The notes beneath the pieces are model-generated. The model had not been told where the DNA came from. It did not search any database and worked only from the letters and a program-made list of their open reading frames with translations. Positions 34,727 through 43,002 of a stretch of 64,000 bases of DNA are shown in pieces. Position numbers and translations under genes: made by a program. Positions within the stretch are counted from its first letter, which is position 1, and each line of letters opens with the position of its first letter. Location: NCBI RefSeq assembly GCF_018263925.1, contig NZ_JAEVHF010000002.1:310001-374000 (forward strand), read 5' to 3'. This DNA is from Kistimonas asteriae (GTDB lineage Bacteria > Pseudomonadota > Gammaproteobacteria > Pseudomonadales > Endozoicomonadaceae).

Positions 34727-34816
34727 AAATTATTTGAGTCTGGATCCGCAGGCTTTACTTGCGGATTAAAAAAGTTGTCATGACATGCTGCAGCGTGTCG
34801 TCAGCGGGCTCAAGAC

Positions 34817-34822
34817 TATAAT
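34817..34822 (+). promoter_or_regulatory. Probable -10 element of the aceE promoter
   Basis: A perfect TATAAT lies 75 bases before the aceE start; the -35 region (TGTCGT near 34796-34801) is weak. Both palindromic operators are about 90-160 bases upstream of it. Confidence 0.5.
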
Positions 34823-34896
34823 TTGAACATCAGGCGGCCGGGTGCGATGGATTCCGTTGCATTTTTCCGCCTCCCCTCAGGGCTTGGAGCATAGCA

Positions 34897-37557
34897 ATGC
34901 AGCGCGATATTGATCCGATGGAGACCCAGGAGTGGCTGGATGCTCTCGAATCCGTGCTTGAAAAAGAAGGCGAAGACCGGGCGCATTTCCTGCTGACCCG
35001 TCTGGCCCAGCACGCCAGCCGCAAGGGAACCCAGCTTCCCTACGCGATCACTACCCCTTACCGCAACACCATTCCTTCCGCCAAGGAAGCCCGGATGCCC
35101 GGCGACCTGTTCATGGAGCGTCGTATTCGTTCCGTGGTTCGCTGGAATGCACTGGCAATGGTTATGCGCGCCAGCAAGCGCGGCGGTGACCTGGGTGGTC
35201 ACATCTCTTCTTTTGCGTCCAGCGCTACGCTGTACGACATCGGTTACAACTATTTCTTCCATGGTCCGGAAAATGACCGTGAAGGTGATCTGGTGTACTA
35301 CCAGGGTCACGTGGCGCCGGGTATCTACTCCCGTGCGTTCATGGAAGGCCGCCTGACTGAAGATCAGCTGGACAACTTCCGCTCCGAAGTGAGCGGCAAG
35401 GGTCTCTCTTCTTATCCGCACCCTTGGTTGATGCCTGAATTCTGGCAGTTCCCCACTGTTTCCATGGGGCTGGGTCCGCTGCAGGCGATCTACCAGGCAC
35501 ACTTCATGAAGTACCTGATCAACCGCAACATGATGCCGGAACAGAACCGTAAGGTCTGGGCATTCCTGGGTGACGGTGAGATGGATGAGCCGGAATCCCT
35601 GGGTGCGATCTCTCTGGCCGGCCGTGAAAAACTGGATAACCTGGTGTTTGTGGTTAACTGTAACCTGCAGCGTCTGGATGGCCCGGTTCGTGGTAATGGC
35701 AAGATCATTCAGGAACTGGAAGGTGTCTTCCGTGGTGCTGGCTGGAATGTCATCAAGGTTGTCTGGGGCCGTCACTGGGATCCGCTGTTTGCCAACGACA
35801 AGAATGGCTCCATGCAGCAGGTCATGGATGAAGCTGTGGATGGCGACTACCAGAACTGCAAGGCCAAGGGCGGTGCATGGACCCGTGAGAACTTCTTCGG
35901 TCGTGACCCGGAAGCCCTGAAGCTGGTTGAGCATCTGTCGGATGAAGATATCTGGCGTTTGAACCGTGGTGGCCATGATCCGTACAAGGTGTTTGCCGCG
36001 TATCATGCAGCAGTGAACCACACCGGTCAGCCGACCGTTATCCTGGCCAAGACCGTTAAAGGTTATGGCACCGGCGCCAGCGCAGAATCAGCCAACGTCA
36101 GCCACTCGGTCAAGAAGCTGCCGATTGAAGATCTCAAGCATTTCCGTGATCGTTTCGATCTGCCGATCCGTGATGATGAGCTGGAAAATGTACCGTATTA
36201 CAAGCCGGATCCGGACAGCCCGGAAATGGTTTACATGCGCAAGCGTCGTGAGAAGCTGGGTGGTTTCATTCCGCAGCGTCGTCCGAGGACCACGGTTGCC
36301 CTGCCTGTGCCTGAGCTGAAAGCTTTTGAAGCGGTTACCAAAGGCAGCGGCGAGCGTCAGATTTCCACGACAATGGCACTGACCCGTATTCTGGGTGTCC
36401 TGACCAAGGACAAGACCCTCGGCAAGCACGTTGTACCGATTGTGCCTGACGAAGCCCGTACCTTCGGTATGGAAGGTATGTTCCGTCAGCTGGGTATCTA
36501 CTCTGCGGAAGGGCAGAAGTATGAGCCACAGGATTCTGATCAGGTCATGTTCTACAAGGAATCCAAGTCTGGCCAGATTCTGGAAGAGGGTATCAACGAA
36601 GCCGGTGCCCACGCGGCCTGGATTGCTGCTGCGACCTCTTACAGCAACAACGACGTGCCGATGATTCCGTTCTATGTGTTCTACTCCATGTTCGGTTTCC
36701 AGCGTACTGGCGACCTGGCCTGGGCTTCCGGCGACATGCAGGCACGTGGCTTCCTGGTAGGCGCAACCTCTGGTCGTACCACGCTGAACGGTGAAGGTCT
36801 GCAGCATCAGGACGGTCACAGCCATATCCTGGCGTCCACCATCCCGAACTGCGTGAGCTATGACCCGACCTATGGCTATGAACTGGCTGTCATCATTCAG
36901 GACGGTCTGCGCCGTATGGTTGAAGATCAGGAAAATGTCTTCTATTACCTGACTACCCTGAATGAAAACTACGTCCAGCCGGCGATGCCTGAAGGTGAGG
37001 AAGTCATTGAGGGTATCATCAAGGGGCTTTACTGCTTCGAAGAGAACTCCTGCAACGACAAGTCCAAGGTTCAGCTGATGGGTTGTGGCTCCATTCTGGA
37101 AGAAGTTCGTGCAGCGGCAGAGATCCTGCGGAATGACTTCGGGGTGGAATCCGACATCTGGAGCGCAACAAGCTTCAACGAACTACGTCGTGATGGCCTG
37201 GATGCCGCGCGCTGGAACATGCTGAATCCGACCGCTGAGAAGCGTGTTTCCTGGGTTGAGAAGCAGCTGTCCGGTCGCAAGGGGCCTGTCATTGCCGCGA
37301 CTGACTATATGAAGCTGTATGCTGATCAGATCCGTGACTTTATACCGGGTACGTTTGTTGCCCTGGGTACTGACGGTTTCGGTCGCTCCGATACCCGTGA
37401 GAACCTGCGTAGCTTCTTCGAAGTTGACCGTTATTACATCACGGTTGCAGCACTGTCTGGCCTGATGAAGGACGGTGAAGTTGAAGCCAGTGTGGTGGTT
37501 GATGCCATGAAGAAATTCGGCATTGATCCGGAAAAGAACAATCCCCTGTATTGCTAA
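34897..37557 (+). CDS. aceE: Pyruvate dehydrogenase E1 component (homodimeric type)
   Basis: AceE decarboxylates pyruvate with thiamine diphosphate and acetylates the lipoyl groups of E2. The 886-residue protein matches E. coli AceE in length. The thiamine diphosphate motif GDGEMDEPESLGAISLAGRE runs on to NCN about 27 residues after GDG. Other landmarks are RDIDPMETQEWLDALES at the start, SGRTTLNGEGLQHQDGHS in the active-site region, and the C-terminal LGTDGFGRSDTRENLR. Codon use is strongly biased, as in highly expressed genes. It is followed by aceF after 67 bases; no pdhR or lpd gene is adjacent. Confidence 0.97.
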   Translation: MQRDIDPMETQEWLDALESVLEKEGEDRAHFLLTRLAQHASRKGTQLPYAITTPYRNTIPSAKEARMPGDLFMERRIRSVVRWNALAMVMRASKRGGDLGGHISSFASSATLYDIGYNYFFHGPENDREGDLVYYQGHVAPGIYSRAFMEGRLTEDQLDNFRSEVSGKGLSSYPHPWLMPEFWQFPTVSMGLGPLQAIYQAHFMKYLINRNMMPEQNRKVWAFLGDGEMDEPESLGAISLAGREKLDNLVFVVNCNLQRLDGPVRGNGKIIQELEGVFRGAGWNVIKVVWGRHWDPLFANDKNGSMQQVMDEAVDGDYQNCKAKGGAWTRENFFGRDPEALKLVEHLSDEDIWRLNRGGHDPYKVFAAYHAAVNHTGQPTVILAKTVKGYGTGASAESANVSHSVKKLPIEDLKHFRDRFDLPIRDDELENVPYYKPDPDSPEMVYMRKRREKLGGFIPQRRPRTTVALPVPELKAFEAVTKGSGERQISTTMALTRILGVLTKDKTLGKHVVPIVPDEARTFGMEGMFRQLGIYSAEGQKYEPQDSDQVMFYKESKSGQILEEGINEAGAHAAWIAAATSYSNNDVPMIPFYVFYSMFGFQRTGDLAWASGDMQARGFLVGATSGRTTLNGEGLQHQDGHSHILASTIPNCVSYDPTYGYELAVIIQDGLRRMVEDQENVFYYLTTLNENYVQPAMPEGEEVIEGIIKGLYCFEENSCNDKSKVQLMGCGSILEEVRAAAEILRNDFGVESDIWSATSFNELRRDGLDAARWNMLNPTAEKRVSWVEKQLSGRKGPVIAATDYMKLYADQIRDFIPGTFVALGTDGFGRSDTRENLRSFFEVDRYYITVAALSGLMKDGEVEASVVVDAMKKFGIDPEKNNPLYC

Positions 37558-37571
37558 CGCTCTGTAACCCA

Positions 37572-37600
37572 GGGTGGCGGCGGAGTCAAAACCGCCACCC
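37572..37600 (+). terminator. Intercistronic hairpin between aceE and aceF
   Basis: GGGTGGCGG (37572-37580) pairs with CCGCCACCC (37592-37600). No T-run follows, so it may act as a processing or stability hairpin or a partial attenuator between the two genes rather than a full stop. Confidence 0.45.
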
Positions 37601-37624
37601 GGTTCCAGATCCTAAGGTGAACGA

Positions 37625-39247
37625 ATGACTGACGAAATCATCAAGGTACCGGACATTGGCAGCGATGGCGCAGAAGTCATCGAAGTGTGTGTCGGGGCGG
37701 GCGATCAGGTTGAGGCCGAAGATTCTCTGATTGTTCTTGAGTCTGACAAGGCAACCATGGAAGTGCCTGCGCCACGCAATGGCCGCGTTGTCGAAGTCCT
37801 GCTGAAGGTGGGCGACAAGGTGGCTGAAGGCGACGACCTGCTGAAAATGGCGGCTGAATCCGGTGCGGCTGCACCCGCAGAAGAAACACCGGCAGCGCCT
37901 GAACCCGTTGCACAAACGCCTGCTGCGGTGCCTGCGCCTGAAGCAGCACCGGCAGCAGCAGCTGCGACCGTTATCAAGGAAGTGCGGGTACCGGACATTG
38001 GTTCTGATAATGTGCCGGTTATTGAAGTGTCGGTGAAACCGGGCGACGAGATCAGCGAAGAAGACCCGCTGGTCACGCTGGAATCCGATAAGGCAACCAT
38101 GGAAGTTCCTTCTCCCTTCAGTGGCGTGGTCACGGAAGTGAAGGTGAAGGAAGGCGATACCCTTAGCCAGGGTGACCTGGTTGTGATGATGGAAGTTGCC
38201 GGTGCAGCGCCTGCAGCCCAACCAGCAGCACCTTCACAGGCACCTGAGGCTGATAAGCCGACCGCAAGCCAGCCTGCAGCCTCTGTCGCTGCTCCGACTC
38301 AGCCGACGGCTGAATCTAACCGTGAGCTGGAACAGGCTAATAAGAGCATTCATGCCGGCCCGGCAGTGCGCAAAATTGCCCGTGAGTTCGGTGTGGATCT
38401 GTCACAGGTTCGTGGTTCTGGCCCCCGCAGCCGGATTCTGAAAGAGGATGTTCAGAATTATGTGAAAGCCAAGCTGAGCGAGCCGAAGTCTGCTCAGGTA
38501 TCCGGTGGTTTGGGTATTCCCCAGATGCCGGCTGTAGACTTTAGCAAGTGGGGCGAGATCGAAGAGAAGGAACTGACCCGTCTGCGCCAGGTTGCGGCAA
38601 AGAACTTCCAGCGCAGCTGGCTGAACGTTCCGCATGTGACCCAGTTTGATGAGTCAGATATCACGGAGCTGGAAGATTTCCGCAAGAGCCAGAAGGCTGC
38701 TGCCCAGGCTCGTGGCAGCAAGCTGACACCGCTGCCGTTCATGCTGAAGGCGTGCGCGTATGCGCTGAAGGAAATGCCGCAGTTCTGTGCCTCCCTGTCA
38801 CCGGAAGTGGATCGTATTATCTACAAGAAATACGTCAATATTGGTGTGGCGGTTGATACCCCGGATGGTTTGTTGGTGCCGGTCATCAAGGATGTCGACA
38901 AGAAAGGGCTGTGGGAGCTGGCTGATGAGTGCGTAGCTATGGCAGAGAAAGCCAGAAACAAGCAACTCAAGCCGGATGAGATGCAGGGCGGCTGCTTCAC
39001 TATTTCCAGTCTCGGGTCTGTTGGTGGTACGGCGTTTACGCCCATCGTCAATGCGCCTGAAGTGGCGATCCTGGGCATCTCCAAGGCGGAGATCAAGCCG
39101 AAGTGGAATGGTGCGGAGTTTGCACCTCGCTTGATGTTGCCTTTGTCGCTTTCCTATGATCATCGAGCGATTAATGGCGCTGAAGCGGCGCGCTTTACTG
39201 CGCTGCTGGGTCAGTTGCTCTCAGATATCAGGAACATCCTGCTCTGA
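37625..39247 (+). CDS. aceF: Pyruvate dehydrogenase E2, dihydrolipoamide acetyltransferase
   Basis: AceF carries acetyl groups on lipoyl-lysines and transfers them to CoA. The 540-residue protein has two lipoyl domains (residues 1-75 and about 118-192), each with the lipoylation site ESDKATMEVP. They are joined by Ala/Pro-rich linkers. A peripheral-subunit-binding domain (AGPAVRKIAREFGVDLSQVRG) and the catalytic domain follow. The active-site segment reads DHRAINGAEAARF: the His is kept but the usual HxxxDG Asp is Asn, which I believe also occurs in some relatives. AAGGTGA precedes ATG 37625. A strong terminator follows the stop. Confidence 0.96.
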   Translation: MTDEIIKVPDIGSDGAEVIEVCVGAGDQVEAEDSLIVLESDKATMEVPAPRNGRVVEVLLKVGDKVAEGDDLLKMAAESGAAAPAEETPAAPEPVAQTPAAVPAPEAAPAAAAATVIKEVRVPDIGSDNVPVIEVSVKPGDEISEEDPLVTLESDKATMEVPSPFSGVVTEVKVKEGDTLSQGDLVVMMEVAGAAPAAQPAAPSQAPEADKPTASQPAASVAAPTQPTAESNRELEQANKSIHAGPAVRKIAREFGVDLSQVRGSGPRSRILKEDVQNYVKAKLSEPKSAQVSGGLGIPQMPAVDFSKWGEIEEKELTRLRQVAAKNFQRSWLNVPHVTQFDESDITELEDFRKSQKAAAQARGSKLTPLPFMLKACAYALKEMPQFCASLSPEVDRIIYKKYVNIGVAVDTPDGLLVPVIKDVDKKGLWELADECVAMAEKARNKQLKPDEMQGGCFTISSLGSVGGTAFTPIVNAPEVAILGISKAEIKPKWNGAEFAPRLMLPLSLSYDHRAINGAEAARFTALLGQLLSDIRNILL

Positions 39248-39271
39248 AGGTGGATTTAGCTTGCGAACAAA

Positions 39272-39300
39272 AATGCCAGCTTAAACGCTGGCATTTTTTC
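39272..39300 (+). terminator. Intrinsic terminator of aceEF
   Basis: AATGCCAGC (39272-39280) pairs with GCTGGCATT (39287-39295) over a 6-base loop and is followed by TTTTC. It lies 25 bases past the aceF stop. Confidence 0.9.
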
Positions 39301-39317
39301 TTATGGGAAATTAGGGG

Positions 39318-39449
39318 CTAATGGCCATCATTTCGGGTAATACGGCTATCCAGAAAAGCCAGTAAACCACCTGCCAAAAAACCTGCAGCCGCGAGTGCGC
39401 CGATAGAGCCTATGCAAAACCAGCCGCTTACCATTACGAATTCGTTCAT
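39318..39449 (-). CDS. Small membrane protein (43 residues), FNR/Anr-promoter driven
   Basis: A short ORF from ATG 39449 to TAG 39320-39318. A very strong ribosome site GGAGGGAG lies about eight bases upstream. The protein begins MNEFVMVSGW, has one long hydrophobic segment (about residues 8-33, rich in Gly, Ala and Leu), and ends in a charged tail (LDSRITRNDGH). This suits a single-span inner-membrane protein with a cytoplasmic basic tail. An FNR-type promoter lies in exact register upstream. I do not recognise the family. By analogy with CydX, CcoS or other small oxidase-linked proteins it may act with a respiratory complex under low oxygen, but this is inference. Confidence 0.65.
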   Translation of the reverse strand: MNEFVMVSGWFCIGSIGALAAAGFLAGGLLAFLDSRITRNDGH

Positions 39450-39493
39450 ACTCTGATCTCCCTCCAGTTGATTTTTCTATTTCTTATTTATTC

Positions 39494-39535
39494 ACTGTAA
39501 ATCGATACTGGATGTTGCTAATTGATATAGATCAA
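39494..39535 (-). promoter_or_regulatory. Class II FNR/Anr-type promoter for the 43-residue protein
   Basis: TTGATATAGATCAA at 39522-39535 is a perfect FNR/Anr box (TTGAT-N4-ATCAA). On the minus strand, TACAGT at 39499-39494 is a -10-like hexamer. If transcription starts at about 39487, the box centre falls at -41.5 and the hexamer at -12 to -7, the standard class II geometry. The start codon would then lie about 38 bases downstream. Confidence 0.7.
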
Positions 39536-39861
39536 TGAAGCGTCGTTGCTATTGTGTGACCCGTTTTCATTTTTATAGTCAAAATATATTGATTATTCAG
39601 AAAATTAAGCTACTCATGCTCCTTATATAAACAATTAAAATTAAATTTACTTTATTTATTTCCGTATCTTCTTAACAAGAGGATTGTGATGCAATGGCAT
39701 TGCTATTTATTCCCTAAAGCGGCATTTTCAGTCATAAACTTCTTGCCGGGGGATAGCGAGCTGCCGTAACCTAATGACTTCAAGTTATCCAGACGCGTTC
39801 TGGGTAGCCTTTCCATTACTACTGGCTGTAAAACCGACGCTAACAGTAAAGGGGAAAGATA
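39536..39861. other. AT-rich intergenic region upstream of rsd
   Basis: The stretch is strongly A/T-rich up to about 39670. It contains a short ORF with a ribosome site (listed separately) and the rsd leader ending in AAGGGGAAAG before ATG 39862. No clear promoter pair could be chosen. Confidence 0.4.
39689..39769 (+). CDS. Possible 26-residue leader peptide upstream of rsd
   Basis: ATG 39689 has AAGAGG about seven bases upstream, and the frame runs 26 codons to TAA 39767-39769 (MQWHCYLFPKAAF...). It precedes rsd by 92 bases on the same strand. No family is recognised. The good ribosome site is the only evidence, so it could be chance. Confidence 0.25.
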   Translation: MQWHCYLFPKAAFSVINFLPGDSELP

Positions 39862-40332
39862 ATGCTGGAAGGTTGCAAGTCAGCCAAAGAGCGCTGGGGA
39901 GGTGTATCCGAGCTGATCGACAACTGGCTGAATGAGAGACAGGAGCTATTGGTTCTTTACTGTTCATTAAGCGGTGTTGACCAGTTACGGGTCGATGAAC
40001 GTCCCTTTTTTGAGAAAATGCGACATCTTTGCCAGATGCTGGTTGATTATGTCTCTGCGGGGCATTTCGAGATCTATGAACAGCTTCAGCAGGAAGCCGT
40101 AGAGTTTGATGATAATGTGGCTCTGAACTCTGCAACGGCGCTGTTTGACGCCATTCAGAAGACAACCGAATTCTGTCTCGACTTCAATGATGGTATCGAT
40201 AAGTTCAGCGACATACAGTCTCTGCAGGTCGCTCTTTCCAAGCTCGGTGAGTGTTTGGAAGAGCGTTTTGCACTTGAAGACCAGTTAATTGAAGTGCTGC
40301 ATAACTCGCATGGGGAGGCTGTTACCCAGTAG
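39862..40332 (+). CDS. rsd: Anti-sigma-70 regulator Rsd/AlgQ
   Basis: Rsd binds sigma-70 region 4 and favours alternative sigma factors in stationary phase; the Pseudomonas form AlgQ affects alginate and siderophore genes. The 156-residue all-helical protein begins MLEGCKSAKERWGGVSELIDNWL with the family signature ERWGG-x5-ID-x-WL. It also keeps FCQxLVDYVSAGHFE-type residues (here LCQMLVDYVSAGHFEIYEQL). The length fits. It stands near the AlgP-like, TIGR02444 and ABC-F genes as in P. aeruginosa, though a prolyl isomerase gene and an intergenic gap have come between. A convergent terminator follows. Confidence 0.92.
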   Translation: MLEGCKSAKERWGGVSELIDNWLNERQELLVLYCSLSGVDQLRVDERPFFEKMRHLCQMLVDYVSAGHFEIYEQLQQEAVEFDDNVALNSATALFDAIQKTTEFCLDFNDGIDKFSDIQSLQVALSKLGECLEERFALEDQLIEVLHNSHGEAVTQ

Positions 40333-40359
40333 TCTGGGTTGCGGTTGCGCTATTCTGCA

Positions 40360-40404
40360 AATGGCTGGTTGTGATGATTGATCGTTTGACCACAACCAGC
40401 CATT
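40360..40404. terminator. Bidirectional terminator between rsd and the FKBP gene
   Basis: AATGGCTGGTTGTG (40360-40373) and CACAACCAGCCATT (40391-40404) form a perfect 14-base-pair stem with a 17-base loop. It lies between two convergent genes; T-runs are short on both sides. Confidence 0.7.
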
Positions 40405-40407
40405 CCT

Positions 40408-41127
40408 TTAGTTCACCGCCTTGGTTTCCTGCTCACCGACTTTGATCAGTTCGACTTTGAAGGTAAGTAGTTCATTGGGGCCGATACGTCCTGGAATGCC
40501 GCCCGGTCCGTAGGCCAGACCTGCGGGAATATAGAGTTCCCAGGTGGAGCCCTCAGGCATCAGCTGAAGTGCTTCGGTCCAGCCGGGAATAACCTGAGTG
40601 GTTTTGAAGTTGGCGGGTTCGCCACGCTCATAGGAGCTATCAAAGATTTTGCCATCAAGGGTCTTGCCTTCATAATGGACAGTTACTTCAGCATCTGGTG
40701 ATGCCTTGGGTCCATTACCCTTTTTCAGTACTTTATATTGCAGGCCGGAATCCGTTGTTACAACACCGGATTTCTTGCGATTGTCTTTTAGGAACTGATC
40801 ACCCTTTTCCTGGTTGTTCTGGGCTTGTTCCTGCATTTCTTTTTGCATTTTTTCCGCTTGTGCCTGCTGGGCTTTCTGAATCACTGCAATCATGTCATTC
40901 CGATCCAGAGCCAGCTTCTTATCAGACACAGCATCCTCAATGCCCTGTGAGAGCGCCTGAAGATCGAGATTGTCAAAGTCATTTTTCAAACGTTCGCCAA
41001 GCATGGCGCCAAGGCTGTAGCTCAACTTAGCCTTTTCGGTTGCCAGGGGAGTTGTCCCTTCAGCCAGTACAGACATACTCGTTGTGCTGGCCAGAATCAG
41101 TGTGGCTGCAATCGTTTTCAGCTTCAT
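40408..41127 (-). CDS. fkpA: FKBP-type peptidyl-prolyl isomerase, FkpA/Mip family
   Basis: This 239-residue periplasmic or surface isomerase starts at ATG 41127 (the ORF continues to 41193, but the signal peptide MKLKTIAATLILAST...SVLA begins here). The mature N-terminus is the dimerising helical domain (LSYSLGAMLGERLKNDF), then a long charged Gln/Lys/Glu helix (about 90-125). The FKBP domain follows with VTVHYEGKTLDGKIFDSSYERG, VIPGWTEALQLMPEGSTWELYIPAGLAYG, and a final LLTFKVELIKV. It folds exported proteins. Mip-type proteins also aid host infection in some bacteria, but that cannot be assumed here. Confidence 0.92.
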   Translation of the reverse strand: MKLKTIAATLILASTTSMSVLAEGTTPLATEKAKLSYSLGAMLGERLKNDFDNLDLQALSQGIEDAVSDKKLALDRNDMIAVIQKAQQAQAEKMQKEMQEQAQNNQEKGDQFLKDNRKKSGVVTTDSGLQYKVLKKGNGPKASPDAEVTVHYEGKTLDGKIFDSSYERGEPANFKTTQVIPGWTEALQLMPEGSTWELYIPAGLAYGPGGIPGRIGPNELLTFKVELIKVGEQETKAVN

Positions 41128-41295
41128 TGCATTCTCTTTTTCAGGTTGGAAGAACCCTTCCGGGGAAAGGAAGTTCGGAACATCATTGTTCAATTTTATG
41201 TCAAAGGCAAGTGTAGCTAGCTATTATTGTAGAGATAATAACGTAATATTGACACTGGAACTAATAAGCCTTGAACCTTCTTTTAGGGGGGAGTA

Positions 41296-41397
41296 ATGAA
41301 GCGTGCTTTTATTGGAATCGCAAAGGAAAATGAATACGTGGGAGTTTTTTCCTTTATATGCAGGTTGTTTTGTTTTTATTTTATTTTTGGCAAATAA
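41296..41397 (+). CDS. Possible 33-residue hydrophobic peptide
   Basis: ATG 41296 follows AGGGGGGAG closely, and the frame runs to TAA 41395-41397. The peptide (MKRAFIGIAKENEYVG, then Phe/Cys/Ile-rich) could be a small membrane peptide. The strong ribosome-like site is the only support; the region is A/T-rich and such ORFs arise by chance. Confidence 0.25.
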   Translation: MKRAFIGIAKENEYVGVFSFICRLFCFYFIFGK

Positions 41398-41970
41398 AAT
41401 AAAATGGATTGTTCGAAGTTAATTGAAAAAAATTTTGCGTAGGCTGCAAATGATGGTCTATATCTATGTAAAAATATTGGTATAAATTGAGCTACTCTTA
41501 TAATCAATGTTTTTGCCTTGATGAAAAACGCTTTAATTTCATTGAGAGAGTGTTGTGAGATGTTTCGTTTGATTAACAGTTGCTACTTATCTAATGGAAT
41601 GTCTCAACAGTACACTGCGCTGGATAACAGCAATAATTAAGGAATCAGCGAGTGGCTGTGATAGTGATTCAGAAATGTTTATGTTCTACGTTCTGAATAC
41701 GCTGAATGTTTAGAAGAGTCATTCAGGTGATATTGGCGTTGCAGCAAGGTTAGCACTGGGCAGTTAAGAATCGAAAATGGTGCTGGCTGGGATGAGGTAA
41801 AGCTGACATTGCCGAGAGGTTTAAACTGACCTGATTGTAATCAGGCAGGTAAAGGCCAGAGATACTGTTGTAGGCAGTGGACGTGGATGTCCGTGGCATA
41901 CAACAGTTTCTGGAAGTGATACAGGGATGTTAGGTAATGATCCAAGCTTGCAAGCGCTAAGGAGAAAGCC
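41398..41970. other. Long leader region of the AlgP-like gene with hairpins
   Basis: There is no supported gene in these 570 bases. The first half is A/T-rich. A near-palindrome CCTGATT-GT-AATCAGG lies at 41830-41845. A larger hairpin has arms ACTGTTGTA (41864-41872) and TACAACAGT (41899-41907) with inner GGAC/GTCC. The strong ribosome site AAGGAGAAAG directly precedes ATG 41971. If transcription starts far upstream, the mRNA would have a long structured leader. Confidence 0.45.
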
Positions 41971-42957
41971 ATGGAAAAGCTAGAAATGGAATTCACGAGG
42001 TCAGCCGCGCCTAAGAAGGCCGGCACAGCCAAAAAGAAACCTGCAGCGAAAAAAACTGTTGCCAAGAAGAAGACAACAGCGCGTAAGTCTACTGCTAAGA
42101 AGACTGTTGCCAAGAAGAAGCCGGCAGCTCGCAAAACTACTGCGAAGAAGGCAGTCGCCAAGAAGAAGACTACCGCACGTAAGTCTACTGCTAAGAAGAC
42201 TGTAGCGAAGAAGAAGACTACAGCTCGCAAGTCTACTGCGAAGAAGACAGCAGCGCGTAAGTCTACTGCGAAGAAGACTACAGCGCGCAAGTCTACTGCA
42301 AAGAAAACTGCAGCCAAGAAGAAGACAACAGCGCGTAAGTCTACTGCGAAGAAGACTGTAGCCAAGAAGAAGACAACAGCGCGCAAGTCTACTGCGAAGA
42401 AAACTGCAGCGAAGAAGAAGACTACAGCGCGCAAGTCTACTGCGAAGAAGACTGTTGCCAAGAAGAAGACAACAGCGCGTAAGTCTACTGCGAAGAAAAC
42501 TGCAGCGAAGAAGAAGACAACAGCGCGTAAGTCTACTGCGAAGAAGACTGTTGCCAAGAAGAAGACAACAGCGCGTAAGTCTACTGCGAAGAAAACTGCA
42601 GCCAAGAAGAAGCCAGCAGCTCGCAAGTCTACTGCGAAGAAGACTGCAGCCAAGAAGAAGCCAGCAGCTCGCAAGGCTACTGCGAAGAAGACTGCAGCCA
42701 AGAGGAAGCCAGCAGTTCGCAAGGCTACTGCGAAGAAAGCTGCAGCCAAGAAGAAGCCAGCAGCGCGTAAGGCTACTGCGAAGAAGACTGCAGCTAAGAA
42801 GAAGTCTGCAACTCGTAAGGCGCCTGCCAGAAAAGCAGCGGTAAAGAAAACGACTGCTAAGAGAAAAGCACCAGCGCGTAGGCCTGCCAAAAAGGCGGTT
42901 GCCCGTAAGCCGGCTGCTCGCAGGACCGCTACAAGAAAGGCTGTTAAAAAGAGATAA
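41971..42957 (+). CDS. algP: Histone-H1-like Lys/Ala repeat protein (AlgP type)
   Basis: A 328-residue, extremely basic protein of almost only Lys, Ala, Thr, Arg, Ser, Val and Pro. After a short acidic start (MEKLEMEF) it consists of tandem 16-residue units of the type [16 protein letters not shown], then a less regular Arg-rich tail ([27 protein letters not shown]). This is like AlgP/AlgR3 of P. aeruginosa and eukaryotic H1 C-terminal tails, which bind DNA non-specifically. It lies between rsd and the TIGR02444/ABC-F genes, the AlgP position. AlgP also has a longer non-repeat N-terminus, largely absent here. A DNA-compacting or nucleoid role is likely. Confidence 0.85.
   Translation: MEKLEMEFTRSAAPKKAGTAKKKPAAKKTVAKKKTTARKSTAKKTVAKKKPAARKTTAKKAVAKKKTTARKSTAKKTVAKKKTTARKSTAKKTAARKSTAKKTTARKSTAKKTAAKKKTTARKSTAKKTVAKKKTTARKSTAKKTAAKKKTTARKSTAKKTVAKKKTTARKSTAKKTAAKKKTTARKSTAKKTVAKKKTTARKSTAKKTAAKKKPAARKSTAKKTAAKKKPAARKATAKKTAAKRKPAVRKATAKKAAAKKKPAARKATAKKTAAKKKSATRKAPARKAAVKKTTAKRKAPARRPAKKAVARKPAARRTATRKAVKKR
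42058..42837 (+). repeat. Tandem 48-base repeats encoding the AlgP-like basic units
   Basis: About fifteen 48-base units encode [16 protein letters not shown]-like 16-mers, with two shortened 30-base units at 42250-42309. Units from 42310 to 42597 strictly alternate Ala-Ala and Val-Ala starts, forming a 96-base higher-order repeat. Units after 42598 replace Thr-Thr with Pro-Ala and drift. The DNA identity suggests recent expansion and likely length variation among strains. Confidence 0.85.
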
Positions 42958-43002
42958 GCTGATGGCTAGCCTGTTCCCCTGGTTGGAATAGGCGATGTAG
43001 CA

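Larger units (their letters stand above)
34550..34896. other. Divergent glnE-aceE control region
   Basis: This 347-base gap carries promoters in both directions. Besides the palindromic operators and the TATAAT listed separately, an ATCCGCA...TGCGGAT inverted repeat lies at about 34743-34767. The aceE ribosome site GGAG is eight bases before ATG 34897. No ORF is supported. Confidence 0.6.

Noticed and set aside
41560-41640. 26-codon ORF in the AlgP-like leader
   Set aside because: The ribosome site is weak and the composition is random; length alone gives no support.
42058-42837. Regular repeats that might look like a CRISPR array
   Set aside because: Units are contiguous, in frame and all coding; there are no unique spacers and no cas genes.
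41841-42890. 349-residue minus-strand ORF, hydrophobic and repetitive
   Set aside because: It is the antisense of the Lys/Ala repeat gene. AAG, GCN and ACN codons on one strand force Phe, Leu, Ala and Val on the other without stops, so its length is an artefact.
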